Below, piece after piece: positions 51,354 to 60,605 of a DNA stretch of 64,000 bases. A program made the translations under genes and the position numbers. This stretch comes from Chloroflexota bacterium (GTDB lineage Bacteria; Chloroflexota; Anaerolineae; Anaerolineales; Villigracilaceae), in NCBI GenBank assembly GCA_013112685.1, contig JABFGC010000001.1, positions 806,001 through 870,000 of the forward strand, given 5' to 3'. The notes under the pieces were generated by a model, which was not told where the DNA came from, ran no database searches, and was given only the letters and a program-made list of their open reading frames with translations. Numbering within the stretch: position 1 is the stretch's first letter; every line of letters starts with the position of its first letter.

Positions 51354-53741
51354 TTATTTGCCTCCCTTTGCCGCGGCGCGGTCGCGCAGACCCAATGCCA
51401 GATTCCACAAGCCGCCGCCCAGCATGAGCAGTGCGGCAAGCAGCATCCCCGGGCTGAACGGGGGCCAGTACGAGCGCGCCGTTCCGGGACGCCCGGCGTT
51501 GTATTGCTCGAAGAGCGCGCCGCCGTACAAACCCGGAACGATGCCGGTCACCTGACCCGAGTCATAGTACGGCTCGATCATGGGCGCGGACTGCGCGCTG
51601 GAAACAACGATGAACGGGACCGGGACAGCGCTGCGGATCGCCTGAGTCTGTTCGATCCAGGCGCGGGCGGCTTCGGCGTCGTCCGTGATCAGGATGATGG
51701 CGGCGAAGCCCGGCAGGCCCCGGGCGAACGCGCGGATGCCCATCTGTCCGCCGGGCAGGTATCCCAGGTTCGAGTAGGTGAATCCGCCGTTCTTGAAGTG
51801 TTCGGCAAATGTCGGCTGGGCGATGAGCCGTTCCGCCAGCATGGAGCCGGTCTCGTTGGTTGCGACAAAGGTGAAAGCGGGGTGGCGGAACAGGATCAGC
51901 ATATCCAGCATGGGCGTTGCGGCGGTTTCAATTTCCGCCGCGCGTGAAGGCTCGTAATCGAACGCCACCAGCACCGGCGCGTTTTGCGGAATGGGCAATT
52001 CCGCCAGCCACGACTGGACGCTCAACACTTCGTTCGGCACCGGGCGCGGCGCGGCGAAGAACTGCGGCTGGAGCAGGAACGCCGCAAAGACCGCAATCGT
52101 CATCACGATCGTGAGGAACCAGCGCAGTCCGCGCGAAGCCCCAAGCGAAGGGAGCGACTCCGAGCGGCACCGGCGAGGTCTCCGCGGCGAGGATTTGCTC
52201 CGAGGATTTTGGCGTGCGCCACCTGCTCGTCGCTGGTTTGCAGTTTGAGCGAATAGGACTTTGGCTTGCTGGTGGGCGCGAAACCGGGCGCCGCCGGTAA
52301 GACGCCCTGCAAACCCGCCAGCGCGCCGCGGGATTCCAGGGTCTGATCGCTGGTAAATGAAGGCCGCGAGGGAATCCCGCCGGGCTCCACCGGGCGCATC
52401 GCCTGCACCCACGCCGGCAGGTCGCTGGGCGCGAGCGCATCTTCGTTCGTGATCGGGGTGGGCGCGGGCGCGGAGGACGGTTCGACCGCATTCGATAACC
52501 AGTCCGGCATTTCGGCGAAGAGGTCGCTTTCCCCGGTTTTGAAATCCGGGGTGAAGGCTGGCGCATTCTCGAAGGGTGTTTCGCTTGGTTCCGGCGTGGC
52601 TTCATACTGCGGAGTTTCCGCCTGGAAAGGCTTGAGCCAGTCGGGTGTCTCTGCGGGCGTTTCCGGTTTGGGCTGTTCTGCGGGCTGGTCGAAAATGGAC
52701 GATTGCGGCGCGGCGGCTTTCAACCAGTCCGGCAGGTCGGCAATAAAATCGTCCTGGGCAGGCTCCCCTTCCGTCGAAAGGTGAACGGTTTCCTCGCTGG
52801 CAAGCCAGGCGGGTGTTTCAGGCTCCGCCGTTCCGCCGGGCTCCCCCCTCAGCCATTTGGGAGTCGTATCCTGAGCCGGTTTTTCCTCCTCTGCCGGAGT
52901 TTTCAACCAATCCGGCATGTCTGTGGGAGGGAGAGTCGGCGCTTCGGACGTGCCCAAGCCTGATTCAAAGAAGAGAGCGGATCCCCGCCCCGGGGTTTTT
53001 CCTGCGCTTCCCAAGCCGCGCAACCAGTCCGGGGTGTCGGCGGGCAGGTCGGCTGGTTTTGGTTCTTCGAGTTTTTCTTCAGCCTCCCCAGCCATCTGGC
53101 GCGTACCAATCCGGTGTCTCATCGGCGGGAATGCTCGGAATGGACGTTTCGTAAGCGGGCGGCGGGATGGGCTTGGTCTTTTGCGGCTGGGACTCGCTGC
53201 GGAGCCAATCGGTCAGCTCGTCCTTTTCCGGTTGGGGCTGGGAAGATTGCAATCCCGCCAGCCAGGCAGGCATCCCCGATTCTTCTTCAGGCTCCGCCTG
53301 TGGGAAGTCCTCCCTGACGCCCATCTCCACCCAGCGCGCTCCGCTGACTTCGGTCTTCTCTTCTTTTGAAGGTTTGGGCTGTGCGCCCGTGATGTTGGCA
53401 AGCCAGTCTGGGACTTCCTCTTCCTCGTCCGAATCCGCCTGGGATTGCAGACCAGCCAGCAGGTCCTGTTGTGAGGCGATGGGCTTGGTCTTATCCGTCT
53501 GCGGCATGGATTCCTCGCCGCTCTGCGGTTCGGTCTGCCGCGCCGCGTCGCGCGCATCCCTCAACCATTGCGGCAGGACCGGCTCCAGTTCGGCAGTGTG
53601 TCTCTTGGTGGGAGCCTGCCCAGACTGGATCGAATCCGTTTCCGCGCCGGTTGCTGCGAGCGGCGAACGGCAGTTGCGGCAAAAATCGTTTCCCTGCGGA
53701 TTCTCCGTCCCGCAGACGGGGCATTGGATGATGTCAGCCAT
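51354..53741 (-). CDS. Zinc-ribbon / PDWL-repeat membrane protein, three frameshifts
   Basis: Corrected length 794 aa. Layout: N-terminal zinc ribbon (CPVCGTENPQGNDFCRNCRSPL), then a ~390-aa disordered, acidic/Pro-rich region with 13 spaced copies of a five-residue motif around PDWL (LPQWL, VPDWL, MPAWL, LTDWL, TPDW, TPDWL, MPDWL, TPKWL, TPAWL, LPDWL, TPDWL, MPDWL, LPAWV), then a membrane helix (WFLTIVMTIAVFAAFLL), a ~230-aa external alpha/beta domain (LVAFDYEPSRAAEIET...), and a last helix (MLLAALLMLGGGLWNLALG). Frame breaks near 53091, 52213 and 52152. The repeated motif looks like a multivalent docking peptide. Function unknown. Confidence 0.8.
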
Positions 53742-53744
53742 TAT

Positions 53745-54353
53745 TTACCCCCATACGGACGGGTCCATCCCGAACAACACGCGCAAACCGGTGGCAAGCG
53801 TGCCAAGCGCCACGCCGATCAAAATTCCGCGTGCGCCGCCCAATGCCAAAACCTGGCTCACCCAGGGACGGACCAGCGTGCCGATGATGGGAATCTCTCC
53901 AAACGGCAGGGTCACCGAACCGAAGAAAAGGACTGCGGCAGTCAGGATGAACACGATGCCCATCACGTCGGCGCGGCGGCGCAGAAGGCGGATGGCGGCA
54001 TACAACAGGGAGACGGTCAGCAAGCCCATCAACGCGGCTTCGACCGGCAGGATGATTCCATTCAATACGACCTGCATCGCGGCATGTTCCGGGCGCAGGA
54101 CGGCTCCGGCGAAAAAGGTGATCGCCATGACGAGGACGAGAAGCGCGCTGTAGATGCTTCCCTTTTCCCCGCGGCGGACTTTGTCGGTGTGCACGACCAG
54201 CAGGTTGACCAGCCCCACCAGCGCGGCAACGCCGACCAGGATGACCGCCCAGTTCAACAGGATGGTTTGAATCAATTCCGCCTGCGGCAGGAAATACCCA
54301 AGCAGAACCAAAATGCCAATGGCGATGGCGATGACGGCGGTAAATACTCGCAT
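53745..54353 (-). CDS. Hydrophobic membrane protein of the MutL-like operon
   Basis: A 202-aa protein with about six helices, beginning MRVFTAVIAIAIGILVLLGYFLP and ending ...GMDPSVWG. Its start overlaps the last bases of the DUF6754 stop codon (TGATG), and it ends 3 nt before the zinc-ribbon gene. No known family. Confidence 0.75.
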   Translation of the reverse strand: MRVFTAVIAIAIGILVLLGYFLPQAELIQTILLNWAVILVGVAALVGLVNLLVVHTDKVRRGEKGSIYSALLVLVMAITFFAGAVLRPEHAAMQVVLNGIILPVEAALMGLLTVSLLYAAIRLLRRRADVMGIVFILTAAVLFFGSVTLPFGEIPIIGTLVRPWVSQVLALGGARGILIGVALGTLATGLRVLFGMDPSVWG

Positions 54354-55084
54354 CAGAGGACCCCCACAAATTTAAGCGCCGCGCCGCCCAACAGCGCAAG
54401 GATGACCAGCCAGCGCAGAATATCCTGCAACGCCAGGCTGGCGGTGTGAGCGGGGTCGCCGCCGAGATATGCGCCCGCGGCGAAGAGTTCCTCGCCGATC
54501 AGCGCATCCTGCGAACTGACGTAAAGCACCGCCTGCCCATCCAGGTTGTCGCTTGCGCCGATCAGCGTGACATGGTCGCGGTCGGAGGCTTCGGCGAGCA
54601 AACCGGCTTCGGGACCAAAATGCCCGGTCAGGATGTTGGTGGAAACGCTTTCGTTCGGCGCGATGTGCATTGCCCCGGCGGCGTAACTGAAAGGGGTCAA
54701 GCCGGTGACGCGCCCCGTGGTCGGGACATATAACTCGTCCACGTTGGCGGCTTGGTATCCGGCTTGATCGTGTCCCGGGTCAATAGACCAAGCGTCGGGC
54801 CCCCCGGCGGAGGCGACGGAAGGCATGTCGCTGACGGAGGTGCGTTCGGCGACGATGCGCAAGATGGCGAGTCCCGCAAAGGCGGAACCTGCGCGCGCAT
54901 CCAGCAAGCCGCCGTGACCGAGCGAGATATGAAGGCGTTTTCCGTCTTCGATGCTCAATCCCACCGTGCGGACCAGGCGCGTGAAGGCGGGAATCTCGCG
55001 CAGGCGGGCCGGCGACTTTCTTTTTATGACGGTGAGAGCCGCCAGCAGGACAGCGGCAAGCAGAAGGACGGCAAGGGCGGTCAT
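54353..55084 (-). CDS. DUF6754-like membrane protein
   Basis: A 243-aa protein with an N-terminal helix (TALAVLLLAAVLLAALTVI), an external domain and a C-terminal helix (LRWLVILALLGGAALKFVG). The middle contains GKRLHISLGHGGLLDARAGSAFAGLAILRIVAERTSVSD and SVSTNILTGHFGPEAGLLAEASDRD...IGEELFAAGAYLGGDPAHTASL, which resembles DUF6754 proteins. A short stretch near 54750-54795 looks out of frame: the alternative frame reads GGPTLGLLTRDTIK, which fits better. Its end overlaps the next gene by one to two bases. Confidence 0.7.
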   Translation of the reverse strand: MTALAVLLLAAVLLAALTVIKRKSPARLREIPAFTRLVRTVGLSIEDGKRLHISLGHGGLLDARAGSAFAGLAILRIVAERTSVSDMPSVASAGGPDAWSIDPGHDQAGYQAANVDELYVPTTGRVTGLTPFSYAAGAMHIAPNESVSTNILTGHFGPEAGLLAEASDRDHVTLIGASDNLDGQAVLYVSSQDALIGEELFAAGAYLGGDPAHTASLALQDILRWLVILALLGGAALKFVGVL

Positions 55085-55326
55085 GAGCCTGCTCCTTCGC
55101 CGGTGAGGAAGGATGCAAATGCCTTCACCTCTGCTTCGTCTTCCAGCATTCCGGCGACGGCGGTCAATTGCTCGCTTTTGACGAACCCGCCGCTAAAATA
55201 AATCGCCTGCGCTCCAAGCAGGGCGAAAGGACTTCCTGCTTCAAGAAACGAGGCGACCAGAGCGTGAAGTTGATATCGGCGCAAGGACTCAGCCCAGCGA
55301 TGCCAGAATTCGCGCGATGACTTCAT
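55081..55326 (-). CDS. Small protein at the head of the MutL-like operon
   Basis: An 81-aa protein, MKSSREFWHRWAESLRRYQLHALVASFLEAG..., mainly helical, with no clear membrane segment. Its 3' end overlaps the DUF6754-like start by 4 nt (ATGA), so it is translationally coupled and is probably the first gene of the operon. No family recognised. Confidence 0.6.
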   Translation of the reverse strand: MKSSREFWHRWAESLRRYQLHALVASFLEAGSPFALLGAQAIYFSGGFVKSEQLTAVAGMLEDEAEVKAFASFLTGEGAGS

Positions 55327-55456
55327 AATTATTGAGAGTATAGCATAATTTTAATCTTGCCCCTCGCGCCTCTCATGGTGGAATGATTGCAGTTTAGGGG
55401 ATTCCACAAAGCGCAAAGACGCCCAGGCTCAAAGAGAAAATTTGCTGCCGTACAAA

Positions 55457-55559
55457 TGTCGTTGCGGGGGTGTTCTCCCGGCGAAGTGCCGCCGTGGCAA
55501 CACAACCTCCTGTTTTGCGAGGCATTTCCGGTCGAGAAGAGATTGCCGCGCAACGACAT
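55457..55559. repeat. TGTCGTTGCGGG...CGCAACGACA repeat, copy 4
   Basis: Imperfect palindrome tgtcgttgcgggggtgttctcccg...gagattgccgcgcaacgaca, between glgC and the operon promoter region. The whole gap 55327-55622 holds nothing else clear. Confidence 0.8.
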
Positions 55560-55622
55560 CAATAAGCACGACGTACGGTAGAGAAAGAGAAAAAAAACTT
55601 CGCGTCTTGGGTTCCGGTAAGT

Positions 55623-56870
55623 TTACGGGGCGATCACCGTGCCGGGCTGGACCTCGGCGTCTTTGGGGATGATGACGATGCCGTCGCGCACGTACCAGTT
55701 TCGGTTGTCAATTTCCGTGTTGCGCGGGAAGGGACGGATGGTGACGTTCTCGCCGATGCGCGCATTTTTGTCCAGGATCGCGCCTTCGATGTGACTGTTC
55801 GCGCCGATGCCGATGGGCAGTCCGCCCCAGTCGCGTTCGTAATAGTCCGCGCCCATCATGATGCTATCCTTGATGACGCATCCCGCCGCGATTTGGCTGC
55901 GGATGCCGATGATGGAATGGGTGATCTCCGAGCGGAGGATGCGGCTTCCCTCCGCGATCAGTACGTCCGTCAGATGGCAAGCCTCCACGATGGAGGCGGG
56001 CAGGTAGCGCATGTCGGTGTAAATGGGCAGTTTCGCGTCGTAGAAATCGAACGGCGAATCCGACCGGGTGAGCATGAGGTTGGTCTCGTAGAACGAACGG
56101 ATGGTTCCAATGTCCTGCCAGTAGCCCTCGAAATCGAAACCGAAAACCTTGTGCGACTTGATAGCTTGCGGGATAATGTCGCTGCCGAAATCGTCGTAGT
56201 CGGGGAAATCCCTGAGGTATTCGACCAACACCCTCGTGTTGAACATATAAATGCCCATTGAGCCGAGGAAGGGGCGCGCCGGGTCGTCGCGGCTGACGAA
56301 TTGTTTTTGGATATCCGGGTCCTTGGGCTTTTCGACGAAGTCCGAGATTTTACCGTCCTCTTCGCGCTTCAGGATTCCGAACCGGCTGGCTTCCTCCCTC
56401 GCAACCGGTTGCACGGCGACGGTGATATCCGCCTTGCAGTCCCAGTGACATTCCGCCATTGCCTTGTAGTCCATGCGGTAGAGGTGGTCGCCCGCGAGGA
56501 TCAGGATGTATTTGGCGCCGGTGGCTTGAATCTCCAGCAGCTGCTTGCGGACGGCGTCCGCCGTGCCTTGATACCAGTCCGCGCTTTCGATGGTCTGTTC
56601 CGCCGCCCAGATCTGCACCCAGCCCTGGTGGAACGAGTCGAAGTTATATGTGCGGGTGATGTGGCGGTGGAGGGAGACGGAGTTGAACTGCGTCAGGATG
56701 GCGATGCGATAGATTTCCGAGTTGATGCAGTTGCTAATGGGGATGTCAATCAGGCGGTATTTTCCCGCGATCGGCACGGCAGGTTTGGAGCGCATTTGTG
56801 TCAACGGGTACAGGCGCGCGCCGCGTCCACCCCCCAAGATGACTGCCAGGACTTCGTTGAATGACGGCAT
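55623..56870 (-). CDS. glgC: Glucose-1-phosphate adenylyltransferase
   Basis: Makes ADP-glucose for glycogen. The 415-aa product has the family length and motifs: AVILGGGRGARLYPLTQMRSKPAVPIAGKYRLIDIPISNCINS (nucleotide-binding and activator region), the substrate loop ILAGDHLYRMDYKAM, VEKPKDPD and a C-terminal left-handed beta-helix (SIVEACHLTDVLIAEGSRI...IIGIRSQIAAGCVIKDSIMMG). An AGGAGG site precedes the ATG. Other glycogen genes are not in the window; the phosphohexomutase at 45.7 kb could supply glucose-1-phosphate. Confidence 0.97.
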   Translation of the reverse strand: MPSFNEVLAVILGGGRGARLYPLTQMRSKPAVPIAGKYRLIDIPISNCINSEIYRIAILTQFNSVSLHRHITRTYNFDSFHQGWVQIWAAEQTIESADWYQGTADAVRKQLLEIQATGAKYILILAGDHLYRMDYKAMAECHWDCKADITVAVQPVAREEASRFGILKREEDGKISDFVEKPKDPDIQKQFVSRDDPARPFLGSMGIYMFNTRVLVEYLRDFPDYDDFGSDIIPQAIKSHKVFGFDFEGYWQDIGTIRSFYETNLMLTRSDSPFDFYDAKLPIYTDMRYLPASIVEACHLTDVLIAEGSRILRSEITHSIIGIRSQIAAGCVIKDSIMMGADYYERDWGGLPIGIGANSHIEGAILDKNARIGENVTIRPFPRNTEIDNRNWYVRDGIVIIPKDAEVQPGTVIAP

Positions 56871-56918
56871 AATCAGCCTCCTGGAATTTTTTGCCCGATG
56901 GAACCGGCGAAATTATGC

Positions 56919-57023
56919 CTATTTTACACCCATCATCCGACGAATGTGATGGATTATGTATACAACCGGGTATGCCAGCAGGATGAGGAGGTCAATGAGC
57001 ATGAAGAACAGGTAGAGTTTCAT
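56919..57023 (-). CDS. 34-aa hydrophobic small protein
   Basis: MKLYLFFMLIDLLILLAYPVVYIIHHIRRMMGVK: one membrane helix with a basic tail. A GGAGG ribosome site lies about 8 nt before the ATG. It sits upstream of glgC on the same strand with 48 nt spacing. Short, so coding status is only likely; the ribosome site and positive-inside topology support it. Confidence 0.5.
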   Translation of the reverse strand: MKLYLFFMLIDLLILLAYPVVYIIHHIRRMMGVK

Positions 57024-57224
57024 GATGGAAGCCTCCGTATATTTCTGTAAACAAGAATCCTATAACGATATACGTCTTTCAGGCTTTTGCGTTTTCCTTT
57101 ATTTTCATTCTACAGGCTTAGATACCCCAAGTCAACATACGGGGACGCTGTATTTACAAAAATCAAACGTCCTCCGTTGGAGGACGCCGTTCGTTTGGGA
57201 TACCGGTAAGGTATAATCCCGCTG

Positions 57225-57307
57225 TGCCGAAGGAGGGAATCGAACCCTCATTCCCGTAGGGAACACGATTTTGAGTCGTGCGCGTCTGCCTATTCCGCCA
57301 CTTCGGC
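57225..57307 (-). tRNA. tRNA-Leu (CAA)
   Basis: Class II tRNA of 83 nt: acceptor GCCGAAG/CTTCGGC, D-arm GTGGCGGAATAGGCAGACGC, anticodon stem CACGA/TCGTG with loop CTCAAAA (anticodon CAA), a long variable arm (TTCCCTACGGGAA), T-arm GGTTCGATTCC. Discriminator A, CCA not encoded. Confidence 0.94.
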
Positions 57308-57344
57308 TCGAGAGCGAAGGCAAGTATACCACTCAAAACCGGTT

Positions 57345-57373
57345 TGTAAAACAAGTCTTCGACTTGTTTTACA
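57345..57373. repeat. TGTAAAACAAGTC palindrome upstream of ychF
   Basis: TGTAAAACAAGTC-ttc-GACTTGTTTTACA: a perfect 13-bp stem 19 nt before the ychF ATG. Same style as the CAAGTC/GACTTG palindrome at 8764. Confidence 0.6.
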
Positions 57374-57391
57374 GGCTGCGGCGAAGGAAAA

Positions 57392-58451
57392 ATGAAACTA
57401 GGAATCATCGGACTGCCCCAATCAGGAAAGACCACCATCTTCAATGCGCTGACTCGCGGCAACGCCCCCACCACCGCCTCGGCGGGACGCATCGAAGTGC
57501 ACCAGGCAGTGGTGGATGTCCCCGACCCGCGCGTGGACGTCCTCTCGAAGATGTTCAACCCGCGCAAGACCATCTATGCCAAAATCACCTACGCGGATAT
57601 CGCCGGGCTGGAGAGCGGTTCCGCCAAGGGCGGCATTTCCGGTCAGTTGCTGAACCTGCTCAACCAGATGGATGCGCTGATCCTCGTGGTGCGCTGCTTC
57701 GAGAGCGACCTGGTCATGCACCCGCAGGGAAGTGTGAACCCGCTGCGCGACGTGGAGATGATGACGAGCGAACTGCTGTTGAACGACCTGATCGCCGTCG
57801 AACGCAAATTGGAGCGCCTCGCGGAGGAACGCAAAAAAGGCGGCACGGACAAAACGGTCAACGCCCGGCAGACGGAACTCTTCGAGCGGCTGCACAAGGC
57901 GCTTTCGGATAACAAACCCCTGCGCGATCTGGAATACACCCACGAGGAAGAGAAGGAACTTTCCAGTTTTGGCTTGCTCACGCGCAAACGCATCCTGACC
58001 GTATTCAACCTTGGCGAGGGACAAACCGCTCCCGACGTCAAACTCGATCTTCCCTCTGTGGCGCTGATGGGCAAACTGGAAATGGAGATCGCGCAGCTCT
58101 CCCCCCGAAGATGCGGTGGTCTTCATGGAAGAGTACGGCATCAGGGAACTCAGCCTCAACCGCATGATCAACCTGTCGTATGAATTGCTGCAGGAGCAGA
58201 CCTTCTTCACGGTGGGCGAGGACGAGGTGCGCGCATGGACGACGCGGCGCGGCGCAACGGCGCAGGAGGCGGCAGGCGAGATCCACACCGATCTTTCGCG
58301 TGGATTCGTTCGCGCCGAGGTGGTGGCTTATGAAGACCTCGCCGCTCTCGGGTCCATGCACGAGGCGAAGGCGAAAGGGAAGTTCCGGCTCGAAGGCAAG
58401 GAATATATCGTCAAGGACGGCGACATCATGCACGTCCGTTCCAGTTTATAA
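57392..58451 (+). CDS. ychF: YchF/OLA1-type ATPase, one frameshift
   Basis: Conserved Obg-related P-loop ATPase that binds ribosomes and acts in stress responses. Motifs: MKLGIIGLPQSGKTTIFNALT (G1), KITYADIAGLESGSAKGG (G3-like DIAGL), and the C-terminal TGS domain ending ...AAGEIHTDLSRGFVRAEVVAYEDLAALGSMHEAKAKGKFRLEGKEYIVKDGDIMHVR. The frame breaks near 58104 in a run of six C; five C give LSPEDAVVFMEEYG and a 352-aa protein. A mid-gene deletion compared with the long form is likely, as family members are often ~360 aa. Confidence 0.94.
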
Positions 58452-58456
58452 ACTTA

Positions 58457-58509
58457 TGGAGTCAGGCAGTTTGCTGCCGAAATTTGCGGGAACTTGTTCC
58501 CGCACTCCA
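58457..58509. repeat. GGAGTCAG-type repeat between ychF and peptidase
   Basis: ggagtcaggcagtttgctgccgaaatttgcgggaacttgttcccgcactcca, two nested inverted repeats, 4 nt after the ychF stop. Confidence 0.65.
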
Positions 58510-58527
58510 AATATACAAGGAGGCCGT

Positions 58528-60433
58528 ATGGCATACCAACTTTCCAAATGGGACCTTTCCCAACTTTACCCCGGTTACGACAGCCCCGAACTGCAAAGCG
58601 CGTTCGATATGATCGAGGAGCAGGTCTCCTCGTTCGAAGGCGTGCGCGACAAACTCAAGCCGGATATGCCCGCCGACCAGTTCGTGGATGTAGTGAAAGC
58701 CAGCGAAGCGACGACGCGCATCGGCAACAAATTGTATGCCTTTGCGGGGTTGTCGTTTACTGCGGATACGCAGGATCAAAAAGCACAGGCGTTGCAGGCG
58801 CGCGTGCTGCAATTCCTGGCGGAGATCGAGAACCGCACGTTGTTCTTCAGCCTGTGGTGGAAGGCGCTGGACGACGAGAACGCAAATCGTTTGATGGATG
58901 CTTCGGGCGATTACCGGTATTACCTCGAAGCGATACGCCACTATAAGCCGCACACCTTGAGCGAACCCGAAGAGAAGATCGTCAACCTCAAGAACGTGAC
59001 CGGCGTGAGCGCGCTTGGCAACCTGTACGACTCGATCACGAGCCGCTACACCTTCAAACTGAAGGTGAACGGCAGGGAAAAGGAATTGACCGCGGCGGAG
59101 TTGTTCTCCTACCGCTACAACACGGATCCGAACCTGCGCGCCGAGAGTTACAGATCGCAGTTCAAGGTGTATGCGGCGGACGGGTCCCATCCTTGGGCAA
59201 ATCTACCAAACCATCGTGCGCGACTGGCACAATGAGAATATCAACCTGCGCAAGTTCAAGAACGCGATTGCGCCGCGCAACCTGAACAACGACGTGCCCG
59301 ACGAAGCGGTGGAAACACTGCTGGGCGTGGCTCGCAAGAATGCGGGCATCTTCCAGCGGTATTTCAGGATGAAAGCCAAATACGTCGGCATGAAGAAACT
59401 GCGGCGATACGATATTTACGCGCCCGTCGCCGCCTCGAAGAAAACTTATAAATTCGACGAAGCCGTGAACATGGTGCTGGATGCGTTCAATGCCTTCGAA
59501 CCAAAGGTGGCGGGACTGGCGAAGCGTGTCTTCGACCAGAGCCGCATTGACAGCGAAATCCGCAAGGGCAAGCGCGGCGGCGCGTTCTGCTGGGGCTTCC
59601 TGCCGGAAGAGACACCCTACGTGCTGGTCAACTACCGGGGCACAGGACGCGAAGTGGCAACCCTGGCTCACGAACTGGGTCACGCCATTCACGCCATGCT
59701 GGCGTCGCATCACAGCACGTTCACGTTCCATTCCTCCCTGCCGCTGGCGGAGACCGCCTCGACCTTTGCGGAAATGATTCTGATTGATAAACTGCTGGCG
59801 GAAGAGAAGGACGAGTCCGTGCGCCGCGACATCCTCTTCAAGCAGATGGACGACGCCTACGCCACCATCATGCGCCAGTCGTATTTTGCGCTGTTCGAGA
59901 AGACCGCGCACGAACTGGTGCAGAAGAACGCCTCGGTGGACGACCTGAGCAATGCCTACCTCGACAATTTGAAGGAGCAGTTCGGCGATGCGCTCGACCT
60001 GAGCGACGAGTTCAAGTGGGAATGGGTGGGCATCCCGCACATTTTCCAGGTTCCGTTCTATGTCTATGCCTATGCTTTCGGTCAATTGCTGGTGCTGGCG
60101 TTGTATCAGCAGTTCAAAGCCGAGGGCGAGTCCTTCAAGCCGAAGTACCTCAAGATTCTCTCCGCGGGCGGTTCGGAAGCACCGGAGAAAATTTTGAGCG
60201 AAGCGGGCATCAACATCCGCGACCCGAAGTTCTGGCAGGGCGGCTTTGACGTGCTGGAGAAACTGGTCAGCGAACTGGAGAAACTGCCGGTGGAGAAACC
60301 TGCGGCAAAAGCGAAGAAGGCAAAAACGGTAAGGCGCCAACCCGCCCTGGGCAAAATCAAAGCGGCGAAGAAATCTGTAAAGAAGGTTTCCAAAGCCAGG
60401 CCTGCCCGAGGCAGGAAAGCCGGGAAAAAATAG
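58528..60433 (+). CDS. M3-family oligoendopeptidase with Lys-rich tail, one frameshift
   Basis: Zinc metallopeptidase that cleaves oligopeptides in the cytoplasm. The 634-aa corrected product has the HExxH site in ATLAHELGHAIHAMLASHHSTF and the downstream Glu in PLAETASTFAEMIL. The frame breaks at 59185, where GGGTCCC should be GGGCCC; removing the T gives AADGPILGQIYQTIVRDW. After the catalytic domain ends (VLEKLVSELEKLPVE, ~60290) comes a 45-aa tail rich in Lys, Ala and Arg (KKAKTVRR, KAAKKSVKKVSKARPARGRKAGKK), unlike typical M3 enzymes. An AAGGAGG site precedes the ATG. Confidence 0.92.
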
Positions 60434-60444
60434 ACATTAGATTA

Positions 60445-60475
60445 CGAGACAGCCATCGCAAGGTGGCTGTCTCGC
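60445..60475. terminator. Hairpin after the M3 peptidase
   Basis: CGAGACAGCCA / TGGCTGTCTCG stem (11 bp) with loop tcgcaagg, 10 nt after the stop codon; no T-tract. Confidence 0.6.
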
Positions 60476-60481
60476 TTAATC

Positions 60482-60605
60482 ACTGACGTTACGCAGTTAA
60501 GCCCTTTTCTTACCGCCAAGGCGCCAAGAACGCCAAGAGAAGAGTAAAAGGCGTAAAAAAAACTTGGCGACATGGCGTCTTGGCGGTTTACTGCGTAAGG
60601 TGAGT
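60482..60605. mobile_element. MITE with 16-bp inverted termini, copy 2
   Basis: 124 bp, nearly identical to 43107-43229 (one extra A in the A-run). Same termini; flanked by the direct repeat TAATC (60477-60481 and 60606-60610). Confidence 0.9.
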
